A stretch of 64,000 nucleotides of DNA from Mesorhizobium australicum (lineage in GTDB: Bacteria; Pseudomonadota; Alphaproteobacteria; Rhizobiales; Rhizobiaceae): positions 248,001 through 312,000 of the forward strand of contig NZ_FXBL01000004.1 of assembly GCF_900177325.1 (NCBI RefSeq), read 5' to 3'. Positions 48,506 to 59,400 of this stretch are shown piece by piece (positions within the stretch are counted from its first letter, which is position 1; every line of letters starts with the position of its first letter). The translations under genes were made by a program, and so were the position numbers. The notes beneath the pieces were generated by a model. It was not told the origin of the DNA, made no database searches, and saw only the letters and a list, made by a program, of their open reading frames with translations.

Positions 48506-51067
48506 ATGCCCGGGGACATCCGGACGGACGCGGCGCGCGGGGGCAGCCGTGACACGACCGATTCAATCGGTAGCGCCGTACGGCGCGACAGGAAGGCCAT
48601 TTTTGGCCTGCGCAATCCTTTGAAAGCAGGCGTGAGCCTCGCCGCCGTCTCGCTTCTTGCCGGCGTGGCGCCCGTCGCGGCGCTCGACCTGACGACGATG
48701 CAGGCGGAAATGAGTGTCGCCACGTCCGACGTCATCCAGGTCGCGGTCTTCGCCGGCATAATGGGAGCGGCGCTTCTTTCGGCGATCTGGCTCATCCGCG
48801 AGCGCGGCCGCATCGCGGCGGACAATCTCGAGCTGCGAGGGCGGCTCGCGGAACAGAATACCGCGCTTCAGCGGGCGGAATCGCTGCTGAACCTGAACGA
48901 CCAGCGGCTGGTCGTGTGGATGAAGGACAGGGCGAAGCCCGACGTGGTGGGCTCGCTCGGGCTCGCGGCGGGCGTGCCGGAAGAGCGTGCAACCTTCCTC
49001 GCCTTCGGCCGCTGGCTGATGGCGCGTTCCGCCTCGCAGCTCGAACGCGCGATCGCCGAGCTTCGGGAGAAGGGCCGGACCTTCGAACTGGTTGTCGAGA
49101 CGCAGCGCGGTTCGCTGCTCGAGGCGCATGGGCGCAATTCGGCGTCCAACGCCATTGTCCGCTTCGTGTCGCTCTCCGATGCGCAGACCGAACATGCCAG
49201 GCTCCGCGCCGAGCATATCTCTCTGCAATCCGAATACGAGACCATCCGGGGGCTGATCGATGCCCTGCCGATGCCGTTCTGGCTGCGCGAGATCGAGGGT
49301 CGCCTGCGCTGGGTGAATCCGGCCTATGCCGCCGCGGTCGAGACCGGTGAGACGGCGGATGTCGTCCGCGATGGCAAAGAGCTTTTGCCGACATCGGTGC
49401 GCGACGCCATCGCCGCGCGCCACCGCGACGGCAAGCTGTTCGAGCAGACCGTCTCTACCGTGATCCATGGCGACCGCAGGCTGTTCTCCGTCGTCGACTA
49501 CGCCGGCCGCGAAGGCATCGCCGGCATCGCGACGGACCGGACCGAGATCGAGACCGTTCGCGAGGAACTCCGCAAGGTCCAGCGCAGCCACTCCGAGACG
49601 CTCGACCAACTCACCACCGCGGTCGCGATCTTCGATGCGCACGAGAAGCTGCGCTTCTACAATCAGGCTTTCCAGAAACTGTGGGATCTCGACGTCGCCT
49701 TCCTCGACAGCGCGCCGGCCAATGCGCTGCTGCTCGACCGGCTGCGCACCGACGGCCGCATCCCCGAGCAGCCCGAATGGCGGCGCTGGAAGGAAGGCGT
49801 GCTGTCCGCCTACCGCGCCGTGCAGTCGCAGGAAGACTGGTGGCACCTGCCCGACGGCCGCACCATCCGCGTCGTCGCCAATCCGCATCCGGCTGGCGGC
49901 GTCACCTGGGTGTTCGAGAACCTGACGGAGCGGATGGATCTCGAAAGCCGTTACAACGCCGCCGTGCGCGTGCAGGGCGAGACGCTGGACAATCTGGCGG
50001 AAGGCGTCGCCGTGTTCGGGCCCGACGGCCGGCTGCGCCTGTCCAACCCGTCCTTCGCCAAGCTCTGGGGCCTGCCGGAAGAACTCGCCCGCCCCGACAC
50101 GCATATCAAGGCGATCCGCGCGGCCTGCGAGCTCACGGCCAAGGACAGCCCCTGGGCCGGCTTCGCCGCCGATGTGACCGGCTTCGCCGACGAACGCCGC
50201 GACCGCCGTGGCCAGGTCGAGATGAACGACGGCGCGGTGCTGCGCTACGCCCTGATCAACCTGCCAAACGGCCAGGTGATGATCACCTTTGTGGATGTTA
50301 CCGACACGGTAAACGTCGAGCGCGCGCTGAAGGACAAGAACGAAGCGCTGCAGATGGCTGACCAGCTGAAGAACGACTTCGTCCAGCACGTCTCCTACGA
50401 GCTGCGCTCGCCGCTCACCAACATCATCGGCTTCACCGAATTGCTGTCGCTCCCCGACACCGGCCCACTGCTGCAGCGACAGCGGGAATATCTCGACCAT
50501 ATCGGCTCATCGTCGTCGGTGCTGCTCACCATCGTCAACGACATCCTCGACCTTGCGACCGTGGATGCCGGCATCATGGAGCTCGACATCGGCGAGGTGG
50601 ACGTCGACCGCATCGTCAAGCAGTCGGCCGAGCTGATCGCCGAGCGGCTGCGCGAACACGGCATCGAGCTCGACGTCGACCTGTCGGCCGCGCCGCAGCG
50701 CTTCCGCGCCGACGAGCACCGCGTGCGCCAGGTTCTGTTCAACCTGCTCTCCAACGCCGTCAACTATGCGCCGGACGGCAGCCGCATCACGCTCGCCTGC
50801 CGCGGCAAGGGCGGCCTGATCGAATTTTCGGTCACGGACGAAGGACCGGGCATCCCGGCCGAGGTGCTCGACACGGTCTACCGCCGCTTCGAATCCCGCG
50901 CCAATGGCGGCCGCCGCCGCGGCGCCGGGCTCGGGCTCTCGATCGTCAAGAGCTTCGTCGAGCTGCACGGCGGCCAGGTCGAGATCTCGACTGGAAAGGG
51001 CCGCGGCACCACCGTGACCTGCCGTTTCCCCAGCGAACCGGACGCGATGCGCCCCGCGGCGGAATGA
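48506..51067 (+). CDS. divL: DivL-like PAS sensor (pseudo)histidine kinase with tyrosine in the H-box
   Basis: DivL is an atypical kinase that, in Caulobacter, binds phosphorylated DivK and modulates CckA and so CtrA activity. This homolog has 853 residues. A hydrophobic N-terminal region (about 40-95) contains one or two membrane helices, then PAS-like domains lie at about 245-345, 365-475 and 490-600. The H-box reads FVQHVSYELRSPLTNIIGF, where Tyr631 (codon 50396-50398) takes the place of the phosphoacceptor histidine. The ATPase domain is complete: N box VLFNLLSNAVNYAPDG, then DEGPGIP and GAGLGLSIVKS. It starts a packed operon, one base before tsaE. Confidence 0.92.
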   Translation: MPGDIRTDAARGGSRDTTDSIGSAVRRDRKAIFGLRNPLKAGVSLAAVSLLAGVAPVAALDLTTMQAEMSVATSDVIQVAVFAGIMGAALLSAIWLIRERGRIAADNLELRGRLAEQNTALQRAESLLNLNDQRLVVWMKDRAKPDVVGSLGLAAGVPEERATFLAFGRWLMARSASQLERAIAELREKGRTFELVVETQRGSLLEAHGRNSASNAIVRFVSLSDAQTEHARLRAEHISLQSEYETIRGLIDALPMPFWLREIEGRLRWVNPAYAAAVETGETADVVRDGKELLPTSVRDAIAARHRDGKLFEQTVSTVIHGDRRLFSVVDYAGREGIAGIATDRTEIETVREELRKVQRSHSETLDQLTTAVAIFDAHEKLRFYNQAFQKLWDLDVAFLDSAPANALLLDRLRTDGRIPEQPEWRRWKEGVLSAYRAVQSQEDWWHLPDGRTIRVVANPHPAGGVTWVFENLTERMDLESRYNAAVRVQGETLDNLAEGVAVFGPDGRLRLSNPSFAKLWGLPEELARPDTHIKAIRAACELTAKDSPWAGFAADVTGFADERRDRRGQVEMNDGAVLRYALINLPNGQVMITFVDVTDTVNVERALKDKNEALQMADQLKNDFVQHVSYELRSPLTNIIGFTELLSLPDTGPLLQRQREYLDHIGSSSSVLLTIVNDILDLATVDAGIMELDIGEVDVDRIVKQSAELIAERLREHGIELDVDLSAAPQRFRADEHRVRQVLFNLLSNAVNYAPDGSRITLACRGKGGLIEFSVTDEGPGIPAEVLDTVYRRFESRANGGRRRGAGLGLSIVKSFVELHGGQVEISTGKGRGTTVTCRFPSEPDAMRPAAE

Positions 51068-51068
51068 C

Positions 51069-52568
51069 ATGCCACCTGAAACGCTGACGATCGAGCTCGC
51101 AGACGACGCCGCAACGACGCGCCTCGGCGCGGACATTGCCGCCGTGGCGCGCATCGGCGATGTCTTCGCCCTGTCCGGCGATCTCGGCGCGGGCAAGACG
51201 ACGCTCGCGCGCGGCTTCGTGCGGGCGCTGGCCGGCGATCCGGCGATGGATGTGCCGAGCCCGACCTTCACCCTCGTCCAGTCCTATGCAGGGCGCCTCC
51301 CGGTCCATCATTTCGACCTCTACCGCCTCGCATCCGGATCGGACCTCGACGAACTCGGCTTCGACGAGGCGGTGAGTGACGGTGTTGCTCTCGTCGAATG
51401 GCCCGAGCGCGCCGACGGCCTGCTGCCGGCCAGCCGCATCCGCATCGTCCTCACCCATCTCGGCAGCGGCCGCCTCGCCACCATCGAAGCCCCGGACGAG
51501 GCGCTCCGCCGCCTGCGCCGCACGCTCGCGATCCGCCAGTTCCTCGCCGGGGCCGGCGCGCCGGAGGCGACACGCACCTTCCTGCTCGGCGATGCCTCGA
51601 CGCGCACCTACGAGACGGTGACCGAGCCGGGGGCGCCCAAGCGCATCCTGATGAACGCGGCGCGCCAGCCTGACGGCCCGCCGATCCGCGACGGCAAGCC
51701 CTACAGCCAGATCGCCCATCTCGCCGAATCGGTGACGCCCTTCGTTGCGATCGCCAAGGCCCTCGCCGTGCGCGGCTTCTGCGCGCCCAAGATCTTCGCG
51801 CAGGACCTCGACCAGGGACTGTTGCTGATCGAGCATCTCGGCGACGCCGGCTTCCTCGACGCCTCCGGCGCCCCGGTGCGCGAGCGCTATCTCGCCGCCG
51901 CCACCCTGCTCGCTGACATGCACCGCCAGAGCTGGCCGCTGGAGATGGAGGCTGCGCCCGGCGTGATCCATCGCCTGCCCGCCTATGATCGCGAGGCGAT
52001 GATGATCGAGGTGGAGCTCCTCACCGATTGGTATGTGCCGGCGCAGACCGGCCGTGCCGTCGAGGATGCCGAGCGGGCTGACTACCGCGCCGCCTGGGAC
52101 GCCGCGATCGCGCGCCTCGCCTCGGCCGAAAAGAGCATCGTGCTGCGCGACTATCATTCGCCCAACCTCATCTGGCGCGAGGATCGGGAAGGCAACGACC
52201 GGCTCGGCGTCATCGACTTCCAGGACGCGCTCTGGGGTCCGGCCGCCTACGATGTCGCCTCGCTGGCGCTCGATGCGCGCGTCACCATCCCGCTCGAGCT
52301 GGAGCGGGCGACGGTAGACGCCTACAAGACGACGCGGCATGCGCATGGCAGCTTCGACGAGGCTGCCTTCGACCAGGCCTATGCCATCATGGCCGCGCAG
52401 CGGAACTCGAAGATCCTCGGCATCTTCGTCAGGCTCAACAAGCGCGACGGCAAGCCGCAATATCTCAAGCACCTGCCGCGCATCCGCGACTATGTCGCGC
52501 GCGTCCTGCCGCATCCCGCTCTTGCCGAGGTGCGCGAATTCTACCTGTCGCGCGGGCTGGCCGGATGA
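51069..52568 (+). CDS. tsaE: Fusion of TsaE (tRNA t6A ATPase) with an AmgK-like aminoglycoside-type phosphotransferase
   Basis: This two-domain protein has 499 residues. Residues about 1-150 are TsaE, the ATPase of the t6A37 tRNA-modification complex, with P-loop SGDLGAGKTTLARG and the PSPTFTLVQSY motif. Residues about 165-495 form a choline-kinase-like phosphotransferase with LRDYHSPNLIW (catalytic loop) and VIDFQDALWGPAAYD. The second half fits AmgK, which phosphorylates MurNAc/GlcNAc at C1 in peptidoglycan recycling; the adjacent murU supports this. The fusion is usual in Rhizobiales. It overlaps murU by 4 bases. Confidence 0.92.
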   Translation: MPPETLTIELADDAATTRLGADIAAVARIGDVFALSGDLGAGKTTLARGFVRALAGDPAMDVPSPTFTLVQSYAGRLPVHHFDLYRLASGSDLDELGFDEAVSDGVALVEWPERADGLLPASRIRIVLTHLGSGRLATIEAPDEALRRLRRTLAIRQFLAGAGAPEATRTFLLGDASTRTYETVTEPGAPKRILMNAARQPDGPPIRDGKPYSQIAHLAESVTPFVAIAKALAVRGFCAPKIFAQDLDQGLLLIEHLGDAGFLDASGAPVRERYLAAATLLADMHRQSWPLEMEAAPGVIHRLPAYDREAMMIEVELLTDWYVPAQTGRAVEDAERADYRAAWDAAIARLASAEKSIVLRDYHSPNLIWREDREGNDRLGVIDFQDALWGPAAYDVASLALDARVTIPLELERATVDAYKTTRHAHGSFDEAAFDQAYAIMAAQRNSKILGIFVRLNKRDGKPQYLKHLPRIRDYVARVLPHPALAEVREFYLSRGLAG

Positions 52569-53293
52569 GTTCCGTCCCGTCCAAGGCAATGGTCCTCGCC
52601 GCCGGGCTCGGCAAGCGCATGCGGCCGATCACCGACACGATACCGAAGCCGCTGGTAAAGATAGCCGGCAAACCAATGATCGATTGGGGCCTGGACGCCC
52701 TCGCAGATGCAGGCGTCGAAACGGCGGTCGTCAACGTGCACTACCTCCCCGACCAGATCGTCGCCCACCTCGCCTCGAGAACGAAACCGGCCATCGATAT
52801 CTCCGACGAGCGCGACGCGCTGCTGGAATCCGGCGGCGGCATCGTCCGGGCGCTGCCGAGGCTCGGCCCCGCCCCCTTCTTCGTCCTCAACGCCGACACG
52901 TTCTGGATCGACAGCGTGGACAACAATCTCGTCCGCCTCGGGCTTGCCTGGAACGACGCGGAGATGGATATTCTCCTCATGCTGGCAAGGCTCGATCAGG
53001 CGACGGGGCATTCGGGAGGAACGGACTTCCTGCTGGCCTCCGACGGACGTCTTTCGCGCGCGAAGGGCGATCCGCGCGGATTGATCTACGCCGGCGCCGC
53101 GATCGTCCATCCGCGCATCTTCGACCACGCTCCGGCAGGCGCGCATTCGCTCAACGCCGAATTCGACGCGGCCCTCGCCACCGGCCGCCTGCACGGCATG
53201 GTCATGGACGGCGACTGGATCACCGTCGGCACGCCCGACGCCATCGCGCCCGCCGAGGCGGCAGTCGCACGGGCTGTCGCGAAGCCGCGATGA
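52565..53293 (+). CDS. murU: N-acetylmuramate alpha-1-phosphate uridylyltransferase (MurU-like nucleotidyltransferase)
   Basis: MurU makes UDP-MurNAc from MurNAc-1-phosphate and UTP, bypassing the fosfomycin-sensitive de novo steps. It has 242 residues. The nucleotidyltransferase signature is AAGLGKRMRPITDTIPKPLVKI, split here as the GLGKRMRP loop and the PKPL lysine. The substrate loops FVLNADTFW and DGDWITVGTPDA fit MurU. The start overlaps the AmgK-domain gene, and the stop overlaps addB (ATGA). Coupling to AmgK makes this assignment better than a generic sugar nucleotidyltransferase. Confidence 0.88.
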   Translation: MSSVPSKAMVLAAGLGKRMRPITDTIPKPLVKIAGKPMIDWGLDALADAGVETAVVNVHYLPDQIVAHLASRTKPAIDISDERDALLESGGGIVRALPRLGPAPFFVLNADTFWIDSVDNNLVRLGLAWNDAEMDILLMLARLDQATGHSGGTDFLLASDGRLSRAKGDPRGLIYAGAAIVHPRIFDHAPAGAHSLNAEFDAALATGRLHGMVMDGDWITVGTPDAIAPAEAAVARAVAKPR

Positions 53294-56200
53294 GCGAGCC
53301 CCAGCCGCGGGTGTTCTCGATCCCGCCGGGCGCGCCTTTCCTGCCGTCGCTCGCCGACGCGCTGCTGTCCGGCGCGCTGGTCCCAGGCTTTCGCCCGGGC
53401 GACGATCCTCTCGCGCTCGCCGGCGCCACCGTCTTCGTGCCGACCCGCCGCGCGGCGCGTGCGCTGCGGACGATCTTCGCCGAGCGACTCGGCGGCAAGG
53501 CGGCGATCCTGCCGGTCATCCGGCCGCTCGGGGATGTCGACGAGGATCTCGCCTGGTTCGACACCACCTTGCCGCCGCCGCCGGCGCTCGATCCGCCCAT
53601 CGACGCCTTGGAACGCCTGCTCCTGCTCGCCCCGCTGGTCCGCGCGTGGAAGCGTCGCCTGCCCGCGCATGTGGCGAGCCTCTTCGCCGAAGAGATCGTG
53701 GTGCCGACCTCCTCGGCTGAGGCGGTCTGGCTGGCGCGCGACCTGGCGGACCTGATCGACGAGATCGAGACGGCCGAGGCCGACTGGACGCGGCTCTCCG
53801 GCATCGTGCGCGACGAGCTCGCCGCCTGGTGGCAGGTGACGCTCGACTTCCTGCAGATCGTCACCTCGCTCTGGCCTGCTGCCCTGGAGGAGCGCCGACG
53901 CTCCAATCCCGCCGGACATCGCAGCCGGCTGATCGACGCCGAATCCGAGCGCCTGCTCCGCAATCCGCCGGCCGGCCCCGTCATCGCCGCCGGTTCCACC
54001 GGCTCGATCCCCGCGACCGCTCGCCTGTTGCGCGTTATCTCGCGTCTGCCGAATGGCGCCGTCGTGCTGCCCGGGCTCGATCTGTCGCTCGATGAGGCTG
54101 CCTGGACGATGCTGTCGCAAGCCGGCGTCGCGCCTTCGGTGTTCGGCCATCCGCAGTTCGGCCTCAACCGCCTGATCGGCGAACTTGGCGTGCAGCGCGC
54201 CGACATCGCCGAGATCGGTACACCGGCGCCGGAGCTTGCCGCGCGCGCGGCGATCGTCTCGGATGCGCTGCGGCCCGCCGAAGCGACCGAGACATGGCCG
54301 CAGAGCCGCGGCGCCGTCCTTTCCGCGATCGAGGCGGGTGCGCTCGACGGCGTCACCCTGGTCGAAGCGGCCAATGAGCGCGACGAGGCGCTGGCGGTCG
54401 CGCTCGCGCTGCGCAAGGCGGCGGCGGTTCCGGGCCGCCGTGCCGCGCTCGTCACGGCCGACCGCGCGCTGGCGCGCCGGGTGAGCGCCGAGCTGCTGCG
54501 TTTCGGCATCGTGGCGGACGACTCCGCCGGCACGCCGCTCGCCGACACGCCGCCGGCGATGCTGCTGCGGCTGCTGGTCGAATGCGTCATGCGGCCGGGC
54601 GATCCGGTGGCGATCCTGTCCTTCCTCAAGCAGCCGCTGCTGCGCGCCGGGCTGGAGCGCGGCCGCGTGCGCCGCGCCGCCGAGGCGATCGAGCTGGTCG
54701 CGCTGCGCGGCGGCGTCGGCCGCCCCGACCTCTGCGCACTTGCGGATGATTTCGGTGCAAGACTGCTGGCCGACAACAACAGCGACGACGAGGCGGCGGA
54801 GAAGAGCAAGCGCAAACCGTTCTGGACGCGTCGCCTGCGCGCCGCAGAGCTGGAAGATGCCCTGCATGTCGCGCATGTGCTCCACGAGGCGGTCGCGGAG
54901 CTCGGACGGCTGCGCGGCCAGCGCGCCGACATCACGGTGCTGGCCCGCGCCACCGTCGTCGCCTTCGAAAATGCCGGCCGTTCCGAGAGCGGCGGCGTCG
55001 AGGAACTCTATCGCGGCGAGGCGGGCGAGAAGTTGGCCGGCCTGCTGCGCGGCCTGGTGGCGGCCGAGCCGGGCTTCGAGATCGAGGCGTCGGAGTGGCC
55101 GGATGTGCTGGCCGCGCTGATCGCTGGCGACATGGTCAAGCCGCGCCACGGCGCCGACCATGCGGTCTCGATCTGGGGTGCGCTGGAGGCGCGGCTCCAG
55201 GATGTCGATCTCCTGGTCTGCGGCGGGCTGAACGAAGGCTCGTGGCCGGGCCGGGCCGATCCCGGCGGTTTCATGTCGCGTGTCATGAAAGGCGGGCTGG
55301 ACCTCGATCCGCCCGAGCGGCGTATCGGCCAGGCCGCGCATGATTTCCAGATGGCGATGGGTGCGCGCGAGGTCATGCTGACGCGCTCCGCGCGCGCCGG
55401 TGACGCGCCGTCCGTGCCGTCGCGCTGGCTGCAACGCCTCATCGCGCTGATCGGAGATGAGCCGGCTAAAGAACTTAGGACCAAAGGCGCATTTCTCCTC
55501 GCCGAAGCGCGCTTTCATGCGCTCGATGCGCCACCTTCGGTCGACTTCGCCCGCCGCCCCAACCCGGCCCCGCCCCTGGCCGCGCGGCCGCGCCACTTCT
55601 CGGTGACGCAGATCGAGACCCTGCGCCGCGACCCCTACGCGATCTACGCGCGCAAGGTCCTGCGGCTCGACCCGCTCGACCCGCTGCTCCGGGACCCCGG
55701 CGCGGCGGAGCGCGGCACGCTGTTCCACGACATCCTGCACCGGTTCACGCTTTCGGGCGTCGATGCCGGTTCGCAGGACGCGGTCAGCCTTCTCCTCGCC
55801 ATCGCCCGTCAGCGTTTCGACGAGGAGCAGCTTCCGCCGGACATCGACGCGGTATGGTGGCCACGCTTTGCGCTGATGGCGCCGCAACTGGTCGAATGGG
55901 AGCGGATCAAGCGCGCCGACACCACGACCCGCCATGCCGAGGCCTATGCCGGCTCGATTCCGGTGGGAACCACGGACGTCACCCTGTCCGGCCAGGCCGA
56001 CCGGATCGACGTAATGCGTGGCGGCCTCGCAGACATCCTCGACTACAAGACCGGCTCTTCGCCCTCGAAGGTCCAGGCGCATCGGCTCGTCTCGCCACAA
56101 TTGCCGCTGGAGGGTGCGCTGATGATGCGCGGCGCCTTCGAGGCGCTGGGTGTGCTGACGCCCGGCGAGCTTGCCTATGTGCGGCTCAGGGCAAGCGGCG

Positions 56201-56439
56201 CGGTGGAGGAGGAGTCGATCCTCAGCATCAAGGGCTCGGACAAATCCGCCGCCGGCCTCTCCGAAGAGGCGTGGCAGCGGCTCGACCGGCTCTTGCAGCA
56301 TTACAACGATCCGCGCACCGGTTATCTCTCCCGCGCGCTGCCCTTCCGCGAAGGCGACACGGACGGCGACTACGACCATCTCGCGCGCGTACTCGAATGG
56401 TCGGCCGGCGGCGACGACGGCGCGGAGGGCGGCGAATGA
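53290..56439 (+). CDS. addB: Double-strand break repair protein AddB
   Basis: AddB is the partner of AddA in the helicase-nuclease that processes DNA ends for RecA and answers Chi-like sequences. It has 1049 residues from the ATG at 53290 (MSEPQPRVFSIPPGAPF). The frame stays open about 950 bases further upstream across murU, which I reject as coding. The inactive helicase-like N-terminal two thirds are followed by a C-terminal RecB-type nuclease domain, with RGTLFHDILHRF and ILDYKTGSSPSKVQ holding the active-site Asp and Lys. The cysteines of the Fe-S cluster in Firmicutes AddB are not evident. Confidence 0.95.
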   Translation: MSEPQPRVFSIPPGAPFLPSLADALLSGALVPGFRPGDDPLALAGATVFVPTRRAARALRTIFAERLGGKAAILPVIRPLGDVDEDLAWFDTTLPPPPALDPPIDALERLLLLAPLVRAWKRRLPAHVASLFAEEIVVPTSSAEAVWLARDLADLIDEIETAEADWTRLSGIVRDELAAWWQVTLDFLQIVTSLWPAALEERRRSNPAGHRSRLIDAESERLLRNPPAGPVIAAGSTGSIPATARLLRVISRLPNGAVVLPGLDLSLDEAAWTMLSQAGVAPSVFGHPQFGLNRLIGELGVQRADIAEIGTPAPELAARAAIVSDALRPAEATETWPQSRGAVLSAIEAGALDGVTLVEAANERDEALAVALALRKAAAVPGRRAALVTADRALARRVSAELLRFGIVADDSAGTPLADTPPAMLLRLLVECVMRPGDPVAILSFLKQPLLRAGLERGRVRRAAEAIELVALRGGVGRPDLCALADDFGARLLADNNSDDEAAEKSKRKPFWTRRLRAAELEDALHVAHVLHEAVAELGRLRGQRADITVLARATVVAFENAGRSESGGVEELYRGEAGEKLAGLLRGLVAAEPGFEIEASEWPDVLAALIAGDMVKPRHGADHAVSIWGALEARLQDVDLLVCGGLNEGSWPGRADPGGFMSRVMKGGLDLDPPERRIGQAAHDFQMAMGAREVMLTRSARAGDAPSVPSRWLQRLIALIGDEPAKELRTKGAFLLAEARFHALDAPPSVDFARRPNPAPPLAARPRHFSVTQIETLRRDPYAIYARKVLRLDPLDPLLRDPGAAERGTLFHDILHRFTLSGVDAGSQDAVSLLLAIARQRFDEEQLPPDIDAVWWPRFALMAPQLVEWERIKRADTTTRHAEAYAGSIPVGTTDVTLSGQADRIDVMRGGLADILDYKTGSSPSKVQAHRLVSPQLPLEGALMMRGAFEALGVLTPGELAYVRLRASGAVEEESILSIKGSDKSAAGLSEEAWQRLDRLLQHYNDPRTGYLSRALPFREGDTDGDYDHLARVLEWSAGGDDGAEGGE

Positions 56440-59400
56440 GCGGCCGCCTGATCATCCCGGTCGACACGCTGGCCGAACAGGCCCGCGCCTCCGATCCGTC
56501 CAGCTCCGCCTGGGTGTCGGCCAATGCCGGCTCGGGCAAGACCCATGTGCTGGCGCAGCGCGTCATCCGGCTCCTGCTCGACGATGTCGAGCCGTCGAAG
56601 ATCCTCTGCCTGACCTACACCAAGGCGGCGGCGGCCAACATGTCGAACCGCGTCTTCCGCGATCTTGGGCGCTGGACGACGCTCGACGAGGCGACCCTGC
56701 GCGACGAGATCGCCCGGATAGACGGACAGCCGCCACCTGGCCCACGCCTGCGGCGGGCCAGGCAGCTCTTTGCGCGTGCGCTGGAGACGCCGGGCGGCCT
56801 CAAGATCCAGACCATCCACGCCTTCTGCGAAGCGGTCCTGCACCAGTTCCCGCTCGAGGCGAACATCGCTGGCCATTTCGAGATGCTGGACGGCCAGATG
56901 GAGCAGGCGCTCGTCGCCGAAGCCCGCCGGGACATGCTGACAGGCATCGCCGCGCGTCAGGACGAGGCGCTGGCCGGCGCCTTCGAACGCGTGCTGGCGA
57001 TCGCCGGCGAGGCAGGCCTGGACAGGCTGCTGGGCGAGATCGTCGCGAAGCGGGAAAGCCTGCGCGCCTTCCTCGACCAGGTCGGCGGCGACATGGGAGT
57101 CCTGTTCGAGGAATTCGGCTTCGACCCGTCCGACACCGCATCAGACCTCGCGGCCGCTATCTGGCCTTTGCCCGGCTTCCCGCCGGACTACTTTGCCGCC
57201 TTCGCCAACGCCTCCCTGAAGCACGACGCCAAATCGGTCGTGAACAATATTCTCCCGTATGCGAAGCTGGCTTTCGAGACGCGGGATCCGCTGATCCGCT
57301 TCGAGCACCTTCGCAAGGGGTTCCTCAAGGCCGATGGCGACCCGTACGGCCCCGCGACCTTCAAGAAGGCCCTGCTGGCCGACCTGCCGGATTTACTGGA
57401 AAGATATGGCGCGGCGTCGTCGGCACTTGTCGTGGTGGCCGATCGCGTCGCGCTGCACGGCATGATCGAGGCAACCGCCGCCGCGCTCACCGTCGCCGAC
57501 GTTCTGATCGGCCGCTACGAGCGATTGAAGGCAGCGCGCGGCTTTCTCGACTTCAACGATCTGATCTCGCGCACGGCGCGGCTGCTCGCCCGCGCCGATG
57601 TCGGGCCGTGGGTCCAGTACAAGCTCGACCGCGGCATCGACCATGTGCTGGTCGACGAGGCGCAGGACACCAGCCCCGACCAGTGGCAGGTCGTGCGCCG
57701 GCTGGCAGAGGAATTCTTCGCCGGCCTCGGCGCGCGCGACAACGTCGCCCGCACCGTTTTCGCGGTCGGCGACGAGAAGCAGTCGATCTATTCCTTCCAG
57801 GGCGCCGATCCCGAATCCTTCTCACTGAGCGGTGCTGCCTTCGCGGAGCGTGTGCGCGGGTCTGGCGGCCGCTTCGAGCGTGTTCGGCTGCAACGCTCGT
57901 TCCGCTCGACCACCGACGTTCTCGGCGCGGTCGACCTGGTGTTCGCAGCCGACACGGCGCGCAAGGGACTGACCCAGGACGACGAGCCGATCGAGCATCC
58001 GACCATCCGCGAATTGCAGCCCGGCCATGTCGAGGTCTGGCCGCTGGTCGAACCGCAGCAGGTGGAAGAGCCGGACGACTGGACGCAGGCGATCGACCAC
58101 GCCTCCGCGCCGGCCGTCCAGCTCGCGGAACACATTGCCATGACGATCCGCGACTGGATCAGGAACGGCGAGTGCCTCGAAGGCAAGCAGGTGGACGGCG
58201 CTCCGCGCCGGATGACCGCCGGCGACGTGCTGGTGCTCGTGCGCAAGCGCGACCGCTTCGTCCACGCTTTGTCGCGCGCGCTGAAGAACCGCGAGGTCAA
58301 CGTCGCCGGCGCCGACCGGCTCAGCCTGTCCGGCCATGTCGCGGTGAAGGACCTGATCGCGCTCGGCCGCGTGGCGCTGCAGCCGCATGACGACCTGTCG
58401 CTGGCCGCCCTGCTGCGCAGCCCGGTCTTCGGCCTCAGCGAGGAACAGCTCTTCGAACTCGCCTGGAACCGCCACGACGCTCCGCTCGGCCGCGTGCTGC
58501 GCCAGCGGGCGCAGTCGGATCTCCTGCTCGCGCCCGTGGTGGAGAGCCTGGAGCGCTGGGGCAACGAGGCGGCCTTCAAGCCGGTGTTCGAGTTCTACGC
58601 CACCCTGCTCGCGCGCGACGGCATCCGCTCGAAAATGGTGGCGCGGCTCGGGCCCTCGGCCGGCGAAATCCTCGACGAGTTCCTGAGCTTCGCGCTGGCG
58701 GTCGAGCGCACCGGCCTGCCGGGGCTGGAATCCTTCCTCGCCTCCCTGGAGTCCGCCGGTCCCGACATCAAGCGCGAGATGGACCAGACGCGCGATGAGG
58801 TCCGTATCATGACAGTCCACGCCGCCAAGGGCCTCGAGGCGCCGGTGGTGTTCCTGGTCGACGGGGCGGGGCGGCCGTCGCTCGACGCGCACCTGCCGCG
58901 CCTGATCCCGATCGAGGCGAAGAACGGCGGCTGGCGCGGCAACGGCTATCTGTGGCGCGGCGGGTCCGACCTGGCAAACTCGGTCTCGACGGCGCAGAAC
59001 CGCCTCCTCTCCGGCAAGGCGGAGGACGAATACCGCCGCCTGCTCTATGTCGGCATGACCCGTGCCGAGGACCGGCTGATCGTCTGCGGCTATCGCGGCA
59101 GGCAGAACCCGGTGCCCGGCATCTGGCACGACCTGGTGACGACGGCGCTCTCCGCTTCGCCGCACAGCCGCACCGTGCCGCATCCGGTGACAGGGGCCGA
59201 TATCCTGCGCTTCCGCCGCAGCCCCGAAGCGCCTGCGCAGGCCGCACCCTCCATGTCAGTGCCTGCCGTGGCGGCCGGTCCCGTTTTCGCGCCGCTCGCG
59301 CCCCTGCCCGGGCACGATGCGCCCGCGCGCAGCCTGTCTCCGTCGGCCGCGGCCGCACTTCTCGACCCGCCGGACGAGAGCGTCGCGCCTGCGCGCTCGC

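Noticed and set aside
52339..53289. In-frame extension of about 317 codons upstream of addB
   Set aside because: It covers tsaE and murU in another frame, and its translation is Arg/Ser/Pro-rich with no AddB similarity. The ATG at 53290 overlaps the murU stop as expected.
53086..56379. Minus-strand open frame of 1097 codons opposite addB
   Set aside because: It mirrors a clear addB gene, its composition is artefactual (Arg-, Ala- and Asp-rich) and it crosses the murU-addB boundary.
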